Below are positions 1-12,900 of a stretch of DNA of 64,000 nt, one piece after another. A program made the translations under genes and the position numbers. Each line of letters begins with the position of its first letter. Within the stretch, counting starts at the first letter, position 1. This DNA comes from Rhabdornis inornatus. Lineage: Eukaryota; Chordata; Aves; Passeriformes; Rhabdornithidae. The DNA lies in contig VWZS01010873.1 of assembly GCA_013397075.1 (NCBI GenBank), positions 90,894-154,893 on the forward strand, read 5' to 3'. Below the pieces are notes generated by a model. The model saw only the letters and a list, made by a program, of their open reading frames with translations, was not told the origin of the DNA and made no database searches.

Positions 1-1091
1 GGGTCCAGGAAGGCTGGACATAGTTTAAGAAAAAAAATCTTATAGATGCAGAAGTGAAATGTCCCTATGTCCTGAGAGATGAGATGTCAGGGAAGCCTCA
101 TCAACAGGAAACTTTTGCTGGAACTTAGTGGGGAAAAAAGGGGGTTTATGATCTTTGGAAGAAAGGGCAGGCAGCTAAGGAAGAGTAAAAGGATGTCATT
201 AGGTCATGTAAAGAAAAAATTTGAAAGAAAAAAGCTCAGCTACAAGTCAATCTGACCAGTGTTATGAAAGAAAATAAAAAGTGTTTTTATAAATATATTA
301 ACAACAAAAGGAGGGCCAGATAAAACCTCCATCCTTTTTTGAATGCAGGGGGCAACACTGTAACCAAGGACGAGAAAAAACCTGATGTACTTAATGCCTT
401 CTTTTGCCTTAGTCTGTACCAGTAAGACTAGTCATTCTCAGGGAAACCAGCCCTTGAGCTGGTAGACAGGGGTGGGGAGCATGTAATGCAAGAGGAATTA
501 TTGACTTGTGAAGCCATTTGGACAGTCATAAGTCTATGGGACCGGATGGGATTTACCCAAGTGTACTGAGGGAGCTGGTGGAAGAGCTCGCCAAGCTGCC
601 CTCCATCATTTATTTATCATCAGGTCCCAGATGACTGCGGATTAGCCAACATGCTGCCCATCCATAAGAAGAGCTGTAAAGTGGATCCAGGGAACTACAG
701 GGCTGTCAGCCTGACCTCGGTGCCTAGGAAAGTTATGAATCAGATTCTATTGAGTGTGATCATACAACACATACAGGACAATCAAGGGATCAGGCCCAGA
801 CATCAGTGGTTTAAGAAAGGCTGTGTGACCAACCTGATCTCATTTCAGGACCAAGTGACCTGACTGGTGAAAAAGCTGTGGATGTTGTGTACCTGGACTT
901 CAGCAGAGCCTTTGATACTGTCTCCCACAGCATTCTCCTGGAGAAGCTGGCAGCCCATGGCTTGGGCAAGTGCACTCTTCACTAGATTAAGAACTGGCTG
1001 GAAGGCGGGGCCCAGAGCACGTGACTGGTTTCATGCTGGTGACTGGCCACATCCAGCTGGTGGCCAGTCACTATGTATGCTCCCCAGGGTG
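1..1091 (+). mobile_element. CR1 LINE fragment (endonuclease-RT linker and reverse transcriptase), in MCTP1 intron 2
   Basis: The window opens inside a decayed CR1 retrotransposon. Bases 1-340 match the linker between the endonuclease and RT domains (for example FYKYINNKRRAR near 282-318; the same segment recurs on the minus strand around 26.4-27.2 kb). RT motifs follow: GNYRAVSLTSVPRKVMNQIL from 693, then in another frame VVYLDFSRAFDTVSH around 881-927, which contains the catalytic-palm block A region, and a NWLEG-like block near 990. Frameshifts and stops break the frame. It ends near 1091 without a CR1 3' tail, about 85 bp short of MCTP1 exon 2, and is antisense to the gene. Confidence 0.85.
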
Positions 1092-1176
1092 TTTTGATTT
1101 TAATACACACATATAAATTTACCTAATGAACATGCAACTTCCCAGTCATTAAGGCAGTGTTTACCAGCTCACTTAC

Positions 1177-1291
1177 CTCCACGGTCCCGTGCAGCTAGAT
1201 TCTGTCCTCTTCTTAGAGTAACGTCCAACTGGTACATTCCAGGGTCCCCAGGGGGGAAATCTGCATTACTAGCTCCAAATGAATTTGTTCT
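1177..1291 (-). CDS. MCTP1: MCTP1 exon 2 (linker and start of the first C2 domain)
   Basis: On the minus strand a polypyrimidine tract ending TTTTTTCCTCCCCAG is followed by 115 bases open in phase 0, then by a consensus donor GTAAGTGAG (intron G at 1176). The exon adds residues 194-231 plus one base (phase 1 at its end). The first 18 residues are a variable linker (RTNSFGASNADFPPGDPG). From residue 212 the sequence MYQLDVTLRRGQNLAARDRG is the beta-1/beta-2 start of the C2A domain and is very close to the MCTP1 sequence of other vertebrates. The next exon, outside the window, should continue with the calcium-binding loop SDPY motif. The exon is too short to stand out in a simple reading-frame search and is recognised by its splice sites and its homology. 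The phase match with exon 1 (0/0) is exact. Confidence 0.95.
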
Positions 1292-1553
1292 CTGGGGAGG
1301 AAAAAACAAAAATGCAACAGCTAATGTTACTCAAAGTTTCATGTAAGGTATATGTACATAACATCATCCTACTGAACTAAGAAAAAAGGCCACATCCCAC
1401 TCCCCCATCTCAGAGCTACTACCCAACATCAAGGAATCTGCCCTGTTTCATCAGTGTAACAATTACCAAGATTCCTTAAAATATAAATATATACCAAAAA
1501 CCCCCAAATCAACAAAGAAACCAAACTGGTTGAAAAAATAATTCTTTGATATA

Positions 1554-1615
1554 AAGGGGTTGGTAATTGATAGTCTTTAAGGTCCCTTTCAACCCAAACT
1601 ACTTGATGATTTTAA
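1554..1615 (+). mobile_element. CR1 3'-tail fragment
   Basis: About 60 bp (GGGGTTGGTAATTGATAGTC and onward, including GGTCCCTTTCAACCCAAAC) match the terminal CR1 consensus in which a GGTTGGACTAGATGATC-like block is followed by GGTCCCTTCCAACC. It is a short, diverged remnant and antisense to MCTP1. Confidence 0.6.
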
Positions 1616-3238
1616 GAACTACAGTTTAAATTACATTCATATCTAGCCCTGGCCCACTAAAGCAAAATAAGTAAAAAAACCACAAAGCTAAACCTTACCA
1701 TATTATTTGGACTAGTCATTACCAGTATCCTCAAATCCTGTGTTGATTCAATAGTTATAACATATGCATTGAATAAACATACATGAATTAAGATTTTGTG
1801 TACTGCAGTACTTTGCAAGGTATGTGGGTTTTTTTCCACAGAGTTTTGGGGGAAGGTGTGGCAGGGAAAAAATCATAAAGACATTAAATGCATCTGTAGT
1901 TCTGTATGCCAGGCAAATATTCTTAGATCAGTTATTTGCATAAAATGTGTCCTAGAAAAATTCAATAAAGGAAGTCAGAAAGTAAGGAACTCTCCTGACC
2001 TCTGGAGAGCATGAACAATGAACATATTTCTGTCCAAAAGGCAAAGTAGAGTAATTACATTTCTTAGTATATACAAGCTTTTGCAAAATAGTTTTTAACA
2101 CATCTCTCTGTAAGTAGCATCCAATTACAACACATGCTTGGAACACCACATTTAATTTTAAAACTAGAAAAACTAAATCAATTATACATTCACAGTACAT
2201 ATGAGAACTTCATCTGTTATACACTTTAAACACTATATTTACATGTGCTCATGCTAGGAGCTGAATCTTTTAAGAGTAGTGCTATTAATATTTTATTATG
2301 TGATTATAGGTCCTCTGCAAGAAAAAAAATTTGCATGATAGAAATATCTCAGAGTGTGTACCAAGTGGTACAAGATTTCAACAAGAAGCAAGTTTTATCT
2401 TTTTTTCCCTACTAAGCCCTTTCTTCTTTTTAAAGTAACACTAAAGACACAAAATAAAGCATTTAAATATCTGGTTTATTTTTGCTATTTAGAGTCATAA
2501 TTTCAAGCCCAAGCATATTAACCTTTGCTGCCACACATAAAATGCTGGCCAAAATGCACACTGATATGCTCACTGGTTCCACAGCTGTGAAAGAGAGACA
2601 AAGAATGTTTGGCAGCAAAAAAAAGCAGACAGAAGAGTTCCCATCAAGTTGCTCCTCTTTCCATCTGCCTCCATATCCTGATTTTGCAGCAAAAGAGTTT
2701 TCTGACATTTATTCATTTAAATATATTATAAAATTTTACTTCTGCAGCACCACTTGCATAGCCTAAGATAGCACAGCAAAAAAGAAAGTAAGACCAAGTT
2801 CTCAATTTCTCCACTAAGATCACAAACCTATTCTTCAAGAAAGAAACTGCAGCTTCCTTACCAGTTCTGCTACACACTGCCCTCTCCACCTTTCTTCCAT
2901 GTCATTATCCTCCCTTGTTTTATCACAAATTAATAACTCTTTTATGTTCTCTTCTGTGAAAAGCAGCTACTGTAATCATGCCAAATCCGTCTGGGGTTAT
3001 CAGTTGTTTCTTACAAACACAGTGGGTCACCTACAAACAACAAATTGCCAGCACAGGGATTCAGACTCTAAGTTTTTCAAGGACTAAAGCAAGTAATTTT
3101 CTTACTTTTACCCTTCTTCTCATCCTTAGGAGTATATTGCCTCAACCTATTTCTATGGGGTTGTGTAACAGTTCTTGATGAAACCATTAACCGTTTTTGG
3201 CAATTCCAGTTCCAGAAGAAATTAATACTAGTTACTGA
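1616..3238. other. Unannotated AT-rich intron sequence
   Basis: I see only unique-looking intronic DNA here. The few reading frames of 60-95 codons have no protein-like character and overlap on both strands. Confidence 0.6.
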
Positions 3239-4110
3239 GTGAACACTTCCTTTTACCAAGAAGTAGAAAAACCAGTCAGTGTGCAAGTACCCACCAACAT
3301 CTCTTGTGATTGTACACATGTGCAAAGATCACCCCAAAGGAACAGGACACTAGATTGTACTGATGAAATTGGAACACACAATGCACTCAAGCACTTAATA
3401 TTGGGCAAAGTAAATCATCCTTGGCCGGTACCAAATGCAACAGGGTGGTATTTGATATGTGGGAATAAAGCCCATAAAATGTTGCCCCTAAGTTGGAAAG
3501 GCATTTGTACTTTTGAAGCCTTAGTCCCTAACATAACAATAATTGATAAAGACCAGGTGCCCTCAGGACTATGGATAAGAAGCTATTTAGAGGGTACAAA
3601 ATGAACCTTAAATGCCACAACTGAGCAACCAACTAAATTTTAACGTTTTGTACGGTGGGTTTTACCCCGGCTAGGAGGAAGTGAATTAGAAAAGACAATA
3701 ATGGACTTCTCCGCTACCATAAAATACATATAGAAAAATCATAAAATAGATGCCATTACCGCACTGCAGAAAGAAGTTAAAAGCTTGTCACAAGTCGCTT
3801 TACAAAACCCAATGACACTAGACCTCTTGGCATCACTAAGAGAAGTGTGCACTGTCATTAACACCAGTTGCTCTGTATACATTGGTCAAAGTGGTAGAGT
3901 GTCTACAGATGTCCAGGAAATCTGGAAACAAACACAAACTTGACAGTGCACAGCTCAAGATGACACCTCCTGGGGATCTGAATAAATCTGGATCAAACTT
4001 ACTTCATGGTTACCCAGATGGCCTTGGTTAAAACATGTTCATAATTGTCACCATAATAATGGCTGTGTGTGTTTTAGCTTGCATCGTAATTCAGCTGTTG
4101 TAATGTCTTA
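3239..4110 (+). mobile_element. Endogenous retrovirus env remnant (surface C-terminus and transmembrane subunit), inactive
   Basis: The frame at 3239-3604 has Env surface-subunit character: several NxS/T glycosylation sites, paired cysteines and the segment WYLICGNKAHKMLP. Further on, in pieces broken by stop codons and frame changes, come a transmembrane-subunit heptad region (ITALQKEVKSLSQ near 3756-3794), LDLLASLREV, and a CX6C motif near 3850-3873 whose usual third cysteine is serine. Around 4010-4100 there is a Trp-rich stretch and a hydrophobic membrane span. No gag or pol lies next to it, so this is a decayed env fragment. The CX6CC-like motif suggests a gamma/alpha-type Env; the exact family is not resolved. 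Confidence 0.75.
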
Positions 4111-4168
4111 CACTATAAAATGAAATACAGATATTAATAGACCTGTTCCCTTAAGGAATTTAGTCTCA

Positions 4169-4182
4169 AGAAAAGGGGAGAC
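4169..4182 (+). other. Candidate polypurine tract next to the LTR
   Basis: AGAAAAGGGGAGAC is a purine run directly before a TG dinucleotide. It sits after the env remnant and before the LTR-like sequence, as expected for the plus-strand primer of a retrovirus. Confidence 0.5.
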
Positions 4183-4183
4183 C

Positions 4184-4665
4184 TGACTCCGAAGAAGAGG
4201 GGAGAACAGTAGAACAGAACAGCATTTTACTCTCATAAGGACAGTCAAACAGAAAAGCACAGCCTTGGAGGGCTAGATGAAGGATGTAACTTAGGCATAC
4301 AGCATTTGTGTAAAATGCAAGCAGGATGCCAGCTCAGCTCTGCAAGGCTGACAAAGAAGAAGTTGCACAAAACAACAAGGCTGTGCTAACTCAAAAGCTG
4401 GGCTTGAGGAAGAGCCACCTAAAAAGGACAGTGGTCATTGAAGACTACCAAAGAAGATCTGAGAAGGACCATATAAGGACTTTGACAAGGGGTGTGACTA
4501 TGTAAAATAAAGTAATACATATACATCAGGTAAGTGGGGATAACTGATGAATACGTAATCAGTGTGTATGATGAAATCTCTGTTTACCTGACGTTCGGGG
4601 CACTTTATTACAGGAAGGATCCTCTGAGTGACCAGCAGGCTGCTGATGCCTGTTTTCTAATACTC
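4184..4665 (+). mobile_element. LTR-like sequence downstream of the env remnant
   Basis: It starts TGACTCC after the polypurine tract. It contains a TATA-like ATATAAGG (4473 region), the polyadenylation signal AATAAA (4507 region) and then a GT-rich stretch, in the order of U3-R-U5. The right end is not clear because a CR1 3' end abuts it near 4.72 kb and no target-site duplication was found. It is antisense to MCTP1. Confidence 0.45.
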
Positions 4666-4721
4666 AAAACTATGTTAGAAAAAACTGTTTCTATCTGGCC
4701 AATTTTGGTACCAAGAATGAA

Positions 4722-4905
4722 CTGCTTTACCCTGGCTAAACACTGGAATAGGTTGCCCAGGGAGTGTTCCTGAAGACACCTGAANNNNNNNNNNNACCTG
4801 AAACCTGCTCTGACATTGTCTCGAGCAATCTTGCTCAGAGCAAGAGGTTTGATTGGTCTGTCTCCAGAACTCCCCGCAAACCTCATCCATCCTGTGATTT
4901 TCTAT
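4722..4905 (+). mobile_element. CR1 3' end, interrupted by an 11-N gap
   Basis: CTGGAATAGGTTGCCCAGGGAGTG (in two pieces of the CR1 ORF2 end) is followed, after N at 4785-4795, by the CR1 terminal region (GAGCAATCTTGCTCAGAGCAAGAGGTTTGATTGG, split across the consensus) and CATCCTGTGATTTTCT at the very tail. The 7-mer ACCTGAA stands on both sides of the N run. Confidence 0.75.
4785..4795. other. Assembly gap (11 N)
   Basis: A run of eleven N inside the CR1 3' end. The left flank ends ACACCTGAA and the right flank starts ACCTGAA, so the contig ends may overlap by a few bases and no sequence need be missing. Confidence 0.9.
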
Positions 4906-7900
4906 TGCTTTGAAATGTCATAGTAAATAAAGTATAACCTGACCTTAGCTACCTTTCCTTGATGCATTGTTCTGCCTTCCACTTGCTGCAGTTGGCATTC
5001 AGAACTATCATCCTCTCCACCCCTTAAGAGAAGAGCATGTCCAAGATACCAAGATACACATAAACCCTGAAGTTTTCAAAATAAGCTTATATATACACTT
5101 CGCATTTATGCTAACGTGCTCATAAAAGTTGTAACCGTTCCCTGCACATTTTGGTCTTTGTGAAGAAACCCATTACTTTCAAAGGCACATCAAGCCTACC
5201 GTGTATGACTCGACAAACATGAAGCTGCTTTCTACATGCACTTGTAGAAAGCAAGTTACCTGCATTCTCAAAAATCCCAAATATGATCTTTTCCAAAAAC
5301 GAAAAAAGCATAATAAATTCAAGTCATCATGAAACAAATTAGATCTGACTTTCAGAAGAATTACTGCAGAATTATTCAGTTTCCAAGACAAGGAAAAAAA
5401 CTGAGCAGTTCTGTGCCATTTTGGTTTTAAGAATATTACTGGAACTTACATGGCTTGTCTGAGTACATTTTTGCAAGCACACATGCACTTGCACTCACAA
5501 ACACATGATGCATTCACAGAGTAAAAGGGGAAATAGAAGCAGTTTCTAAGAGGATGAAAATAACACTGAAAATACAAAAATCGTGTAATTTTTTTGCCAT
5601 CAGAAAGCCAGACCCTAATTTCCTAAAATTATTCAATTGTTAGGCATTAAAATCATATCTGCATTTCATTTTTCCTGTTTTTCCCAAAGACTAAGTCTCA
5701 GAGAGATGCAGCACTATTCTAATTTCTGGCAGCTAGCATTTCTGTCACCTCTAGAAAAACTTGCACTATCACACAAAAATTCTCTCACTTGCCTGAAGAG
5801 TGGAGAATTATACAGCAAGTGATGTCAAACATGGCAGATGAAAGATAGTCCAATTAGGAACCAGACAGAGATGTCACATCCAAATCAAAGATGATCTATG
5901 ATTAGCTGTCTCCATTCCAAAACGAGATAGATCCCTGAAGTCAACATAAATGCCACATACATCATACACTTGAAAAAAAAAAATCTCCAATTATCGTATT
6001 TAAACTTAAATTATCCATGTTTTGACAACAGAAAACAATACTAAAATATTCCTACCTTAATTTTTCATATTATTAATCTTAATTATTTATATAAATACAT
6101 ATAAACACATTTTGCATAACCTGCGTTATCCAGAATTAGTTTTTTATTTAAATTATATTACAAAGTCGTATTTTATATGGCATTTAAATTATTTTGAGTT
6201 AATTTTAAAGTAAATACAGCAACAGTATCACTACCAGTAAAACACTAAACTGCTTCTAAGATGAACTTCCCTAGTGCTTTGTGTCTCATGATGATATTTG
6301 CAAATCTGAGCTAGTCTTCTGAGCTGGCAACTGCTCAGAAATACTGCTCATCTCCAGCTGGTAGCAACAGGTCTGCACAACTATCATTTGACTGCTGCTG
6401 CAAACTGCAGCTACTAAGAATGAAATTAACATAAATCTGTCTTCCATTTAGCTTGAAACTTGAATATAGAAAGTGTAATGTCTTTCCTTAAAATCTCTAT
6501 GTATCTTTCACATTTTGCAGTCATTTCAGCTTTATGGATTCAGAAAACACACAGCAGACTAGACCCAAATGGGCAAGCCACTTCTTTCAGTAGTTCATAT
6601 TTCAAACATTTAAATAACTGATGTAATAAGCATCACTAATGACTGCAATGAAACACCAAGTTTTCCCTCAACAGCATCTTGCTGGAAACAAGAAGGATTT
6701 GGTAGAACTAATTATCTCGTAGCACATAGCAGCAAACCTGCACAATAGTCTTGGTCAGTCTTACACCTTTTTTTGTAAATTTATCTGCGTTTATAATTTC
6801 AAAATGGTGGAGTTAAATATCCTTCTGGCATTCACTTCAAAGCTAAGAAAATATAACTAAATAGTAATAATAATTTTTAAGAAATCACTCCTAAAGAAAA
6901 AATCACATATATGACAATCACTCTCCTCAGAAGAAACTATGGTTTTGGAAGGATCTGTGTAGCTTTTGTGGTTTCACACACCAGATACTGCACATACCCG
7001 TCTCATTTAATCTCTCTATACCTCATTTTTGACCACTGGAAGCAGCACAGTATTTCTCCCTTACTTTGCAGATGAAAGGCAGAGCACTCAAATTATTGCT
7101 GTGAGATGGTCCACAAAAGGAATAGTAGTATTTGCTATCTCCCTGACTGCAGCTCTGGAAAACAATTAACTCATTTTTAAGTATCACATACATTGCTGTT
7201 CTCATTTAAAGGCATTTTCAAAGAGTCTCACATATCTTCCATAGTCTAAAAGCACAGGTGCTCCTTTGGAGAACAAAGGTATCCCCCTTTTGACTGACAT
7301 ATCCTTAACTTTCCATCATCCAGTCAGTTCCAGCCATCACTCTCCTGGGCCCTCATGCTGAGAACTTGTCCCAAAGCCACTCATTACTTCTCTTCCATGC
7401 TAGCAAAGGGGCAAAGAAAATGAGTATGGACTGAGAACACCATCCAGAGTGCTCTGATGGATGTTGGATAAAGATGCATTATACCAAGAACTCCGCACTA
7501 CAGCACACATACAATGTTGACACTGCCCACAACTGTGAGTCTTTCGGTTTCCTTTTCTTTAATTTTCATAATGTGGCTGTCTCCTTAGTTTCTAAGGACA
7601 AATGATGATGTCTTGTTACACTAAAATAAGTTTCACTGATTTGGTATTCTGAAACCCTCCTACTATGGATAAGGGATCAGTTACTTGGAAAGTAAACCAT
7701 GTCTTGCAGCACTTTGCTATGAGAAATTGAACGGCATATAATGAATGTGTGACACTGAGAAGGTGTGCTTAAAATGAGCATTTGCTGCTGAAGTTCACAA
7801 AATAAAAACACTTTCTGCAGAATCCATGTGCACATTTCAGGCAGAATACTTCACACCAGAAACAATCACCTGAAAAAGTTCATTACTTATACCAAGAAAT

Positions 7901-10900
7901 AACAAACTGGTTAAATACACCTCAATCTATTCATTTGAGTAGAGCATTGTATATTCACCTGAAAGACTGGAACAATTTATTTCAGTTGTTCCACTGACAC
8001 ACCAGTGGTGTTAGTTTTCTTCAGAAAACTATCCTCATTAATAGCATCCAGTTTCACAGAGTTTGCTGCACCATTCAAATGAAAAATACCACCTACAAGA
8101 GTTTCACAATGCTACTTCCTGATTTAACATTCTAAATTAATATGGAATTAATGAGATAAGTCTGTTAGCATTGGTATGATAAGAGGAAAATAATTTTTAG
8201 CTGATGAAGAGAAAGCAATTTTAACAGTGCAATGTTTGATTAGGAGGATACAAGCATACTACATAAAATATTAAAAAGATATGTACTGTATTTCTTTCAA
8301 CTCAAGAACTGTTTAACGGGATAGCAATTTTTTTTTAATTTCACAGAATGCAGAGATTGTCAGTGCTGGTGAACTCTTCTTCTCATCACAGGCAAATTTA
8401 GCAGCACCAGGGCTGCTCTGCATTCAGCAGAGCAATTTTTCAGGCTGCATAGCCACAGGTAGAAAATGCCACCAGATCAGTTCTCCTTCCTTCCTTCATT
8501 TCATTGCCAAGAGACGGAGTGGCAAAAAAAATCATTAGTGACAACAGTTAACTAGAAATAATAGCACCAAAACTATGACACATCTTGTGAATAATTGAGG
8601 TGAGTTAACTTATTAAAGAATATTTTAAAGAATATCAAGAATATACCTTGATCAATAGCTCTGGCTCCTCTCTGCCTAATGACAGCATACTTCATTATCT
8701 TATAAAACAGTTTTAATTCAAAAACTGACCTTGGTTGTTCAATAAAGGCGACTGCTTTTGATACTGGCCTGTTTGCTATTTGGTTTAGACTGTATTGTGT
8801 TTAAGACTCCACTATTAATTTTAAGACACAGTGCTTTAAACTCTTAAAGAGAACTGATATGTAGTACTCCATAAATTAGTAAGTTTTGTCAACCTGAAAC
8901 ATCAACTTACATGTCAATTTTTGTTTGTTTTTTAACTTAGCAAAAGATGGCATTTATGGCAATTAAATATTGGTGAAACAATTTCAGAACTTAATACACT
9001 GAAATCACCCTGTCCTATTTTTAATTCCATAAATTTTTTCCTATGATCAGTACAGATGTACTAAACTCTGAAGAGTCATCCTGGAATTGCATCTGACATT
9101 TGCCACACTTTTAGAAAGTGAAGCTAACAGCAACTGTATGCCCCCACTGCTTGAAGAAAAGGAGCAGATAAATAGAACCTATAGAAAAAGCTGTCCCCAC
9201 AGGAAATTTCTGCTTTCATTCAGATGGAAATGTAGTTCCTGTAGTTCTACCAGACATAATCTTTTCACAGCTTCATGTAACTTTATGTGTAAGCAATTTA
9301 CAAAAGAGACAAGGGGGGGTAACACAATAGCACATTCATCCTGAAGACAAAATTAATTTTTGCTCAAACTTAAAAGTATGTATCCTACACCAAAATTCAC
9401 ACTGCAAGCATACACGCTCTAAAAAGTCACCACACCCCAGATTACTCAAAAGCATATTGAAATATTTTTTCACCAAAAAAGAGCACCTGCTCCTTTAAAA
9501 CACTGCTGAATTATGCAAATACAAAATGCATTTTGATAAATTTAAAACTTCAGTCTAAAGAGGGCAGTGATAAAAGCTAATGGAGTGTTTCGTATTTATT
9601 ATCTTTTTAAGATTACATTTACTTACCCTCAGTAAGGAATTTAGTTTCATTGCTCAGGCATAGTGGATAATGATACAGTATTTATTCTCAACTCCTGGAA
9701 TTATTCCTCCAGGCCCTCCTGGATTAAATATATTTAAACCCATTCTAGAGCTTCATTACAAAATCAGTTCCATTCATGTTTGTGAGACAACCAAATAGAT
9801 CTCTCTGTGATTTTGGTTGCACTACTACCTTGCCGTATAAACCAGGCAATCTGTTCAGTATGCCTACAACCAATGCAATACCATGCAAAAACCTCCAGCG
9901 AGCCATGAATACCCCGGTTCCAAAATCAGCAGCTCAGAACTCGGCACAGATTAACAGCTCATGCTAACACACATACAAAAGCCCCTCAGGCCTAAAAATA
10001 ATATATTTTTTTACAGTGCTCTTTGATGATCTCTAAAACTCTACAGTAATGTGTAAATGGGAGGAGCTAATTCAGGGCAATACTTTCATTTTTTTACATT
10101 CCCCATGAAGATGTTCTTGGGACGCACAGTCATCATGCAAACTTGGTTAATACCTCTTTCCACATCGTTATACAAATGGAATAAGACAATCTCATAATCT
10201 GAAAGATCTGGCAACATTTCTAGCAGAATTCATGTCCCATTTCCTTGGGTTTTTTCCTTCCTGCCCTCTGGCTTGGAATACTTACAACATACTTAATAAT
10301 TTTCTTGTAATTTCCTTTGGGCAGATCTCTTCTGTGTATTTCTTCTCCCTACTCTAATATCTGCCCTGTCATAAAAATTCTTGGCAGAAGAAGTCTATTT
10401 TGATAGCAGCATGACAGATATGCTAGCACAGCTCTTCAGGTTTATTTCAACTATTGTATGGAAATTACAGCTTTCTTCCTGTAATTGAAGAGCTAACTTT
10501 TTGCAGGTGGATTTGACAGTCAGATCCATAGGTTTTCCTCTGGCAGCAGAAGTCAGAGGATTTTGTCCTGAAGACCTAAAAAAGTCAGTCTGCCCTTTAG
10601 TAACACAAGTAGAAACCACAGTTAACATGCAACAATACAAACTCAGATTTAGTACTAACTCTTTCCATAATAAGAAGCACATACTTTATTTTAAATCTGT
10701 CTCTGTTCCTGTCACCTACAACATATATCTCTTAGCTCAGCTAAGTAAAATACCTCGAGATAACACAATAAAGAGTTGTTGAAATGTTTATAGAAATGGT
10801 ACTCCTGATAAAGAAAAAACCCTAATGTAAGCATTATATAGAAGTTATTGATTTTTATTATATTGCCCCAAATGAGAAATTACCTTACTAGAAATTCTAG

Positions 10901-11739
10901 TTCTATAAACACAATCTTGAACATAATTGATTCTTCCTTTTGAAACTCACAGTTTTGAAATACATCAATAAATACTTTCTAACCCTACTGCTGTGGTTGC
11001 GGTCCTAGAGAGAGGAAAAAAGGGCAGCAACATATATGGACCTTTTTAGGGAAAAAAGGGCAATTTTATTGAGCAGAGAGCTTGCATTTAAAGCATGTTA
11101 CGAGAGACTAGAACAGGACAGTAGCTCATTGGCTAATTGGGATAAACATCCAGGATACCAGGCCTCAGCATGTATCCCATGGGAAAAACAACAGGTGTTA
11201 ATCTTTATTATGAATTCCACTCTGTTTTTCACCAGATTCTAAGTTGGTTTTGACCATTTATCACCCTGGAAAATTTCCTTTCTGTCTGCAGCTATCATCA
11301 GCTTATCAGCCTGGGAAGCAAGAAGGATTCAGGCTTGACAGAAAAGATTCTTGAGCTGTAATTTTGCAGCTCCCTAGGTGTCTCTGTCCACATAATGCAA
11401 CTCCCAGTATCTGATGCATAAAGATGGGATTCAAGTTGGTGCAGAAAATCAGAGGATGCAAACCTGTGTAAAAGGTATGCACACACTTGCACGTCTGACG
11501 ATTTCTTCTTTCTAATTATCAAGTCTTTGTGAACTAAGGACCCATTAAAGATATCAAGAAGAGAATTTTGTACAAGGTCTTACATTTTACCTGATTTGAA
11601 AAACAATTAAGGATTTTGAAATAAGTGTGTAAATGAGAGACTATCCACTCACAGTTACATACTTAGTTTCTAAGGGAGCTACTATTAAGGAATACATCAG
11701 GTGTAGGTGCAGTTTGAAAGCTGCAGTTTCAAGCTACAG
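4906..11739. other. Long repeat-poor AT-rich intron segment
   Basis: About 6.8 kb in which I recognise no coding exon, LINE, LTR or long simple repeat. Reading frames here are short and not protein-like. Bases 11030-11240 contain an A/G-rich start and a TTTTATTGAGCAGAGAG block that could be an old inverted LTR end, but this is too weak to call. Confidence 0.55.
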
Positions 11740-12164
11740 ACTGAGATGCAGGTTGAGCTCTGAATGGGAGTCCAGAGAGAGAAGAAGCCGCGAACTGCCA
11801 ACCCTCTACATAACAAAGGTTCCAAACACTGGGGGCCAGGTCAATGGACACAGGGACAGAGCAGGAGCCAAAAACTCACAGGCACTTGGACTGTGAGTGT
11901 GTAAAAGCCCAGAGATTCCTTTGTTCACACTCCTCCAAGAGGCTCGAGCCGATTCTGTGTTACTGTCAATAAATGGCTTTACAGAACCGGAGATATGAAC
12001 ATCTCCTATGGGAAACCTGGACTTGAACCAAGAAGGAAACCTGGTGTGACTGCATGTGAGTGGAGTGTATGGGGGGAGCCAAGCAGGGCTCCAGTCAGCT
12101 CACCGGAGCATCCCTCTGTGAGGGGGCCTCGGTCCCAGCAGCTGAAATCTCCAGCACTGGCAAT
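11740..12164 (+). mobile_element. Probable LTR fragment (U3-R-U5)
   Basis: The segment has the composition and order of a retroviral LTR: GC-richer U3, GTGTAAAAGCCC as a TATA-like element (11901 region), a 3' block GTTACTGTCAATAAATGGC with AATAAA (11970 region), and a U5-like GT/GA-rich stretch ending near CTCCAGCACTGGCA. Neither terminus nor a target-site duplication is resolved. It is antisense to MCTP1. Confidence 0.4.
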
Positions 12165-12900
12165 GTGACTGCAAGAGATACCTGTGAATGATCAGAGTGG
12201 GAAGTTTTCTTAATGGCTGTCATTTACTAAGTGCAAGTGGACTTTAACAAAAAGCTCTTTGAAGAACAGAACTATCTTGGTTTACATTTGCAGTGCTGAT
12301 GCAGTGTACTTGCTGAAGACACAAATTTGGTGCAACCAGACTCCTGAGTACTGAGACCTCTTACTTTAATCACGAAAAACGTATAGTGTGCTACCTTCAG
12401 AGGCACACATTTTCTGTGTTTGTGCAGGTCTCTTTTCCACTATTTAAAAATACTATTAAAAAACATTGTGGCTGAGGGTACATTTCAGATGCCAACTAGA
12501 AGTGTTACGACAGATAATTGGCTATAACAGAACCCTAAATTAAGAGAGAAGGAAGAAAGCCCAGAGAGTGGCAAAACAGGTGACACTTCTCCTAAAAACA
12601 ATGCCATACTGAAAAAAGCGAGGTCTGTGCTAAAGTCAAATAGCCAGAATTAATACTAAAGCAACTAAAAGTAGAGGAGTTTGAGCAGTTTTATAGAATT
12701 GTGTACATCATCTTGTAGAACACATCATGCTCATCCCTGTTTATAAAACTTTATAAAGTTCTATAGACACTGTTTATAAACTTTAACCAGTTCTGGAAAC
12801 ACAGCTGTTTTAACAAACACCTCAGACAGCAGAAATATCTCATTCACCAAGGTGCACCTTTGCATCCCTTGACTTTATAAATAGGGTTATACTTCGAACC
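12165..12900. other. Unannotated intron sequence
   Basis: Unique-looking sequence between the LTR fragment and the next solo LTR. It contains a cluster of TTTATAAA-type words near 12740-12790 (three variants in 50 bp) but no recognisable element. Confidence 0.5.
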
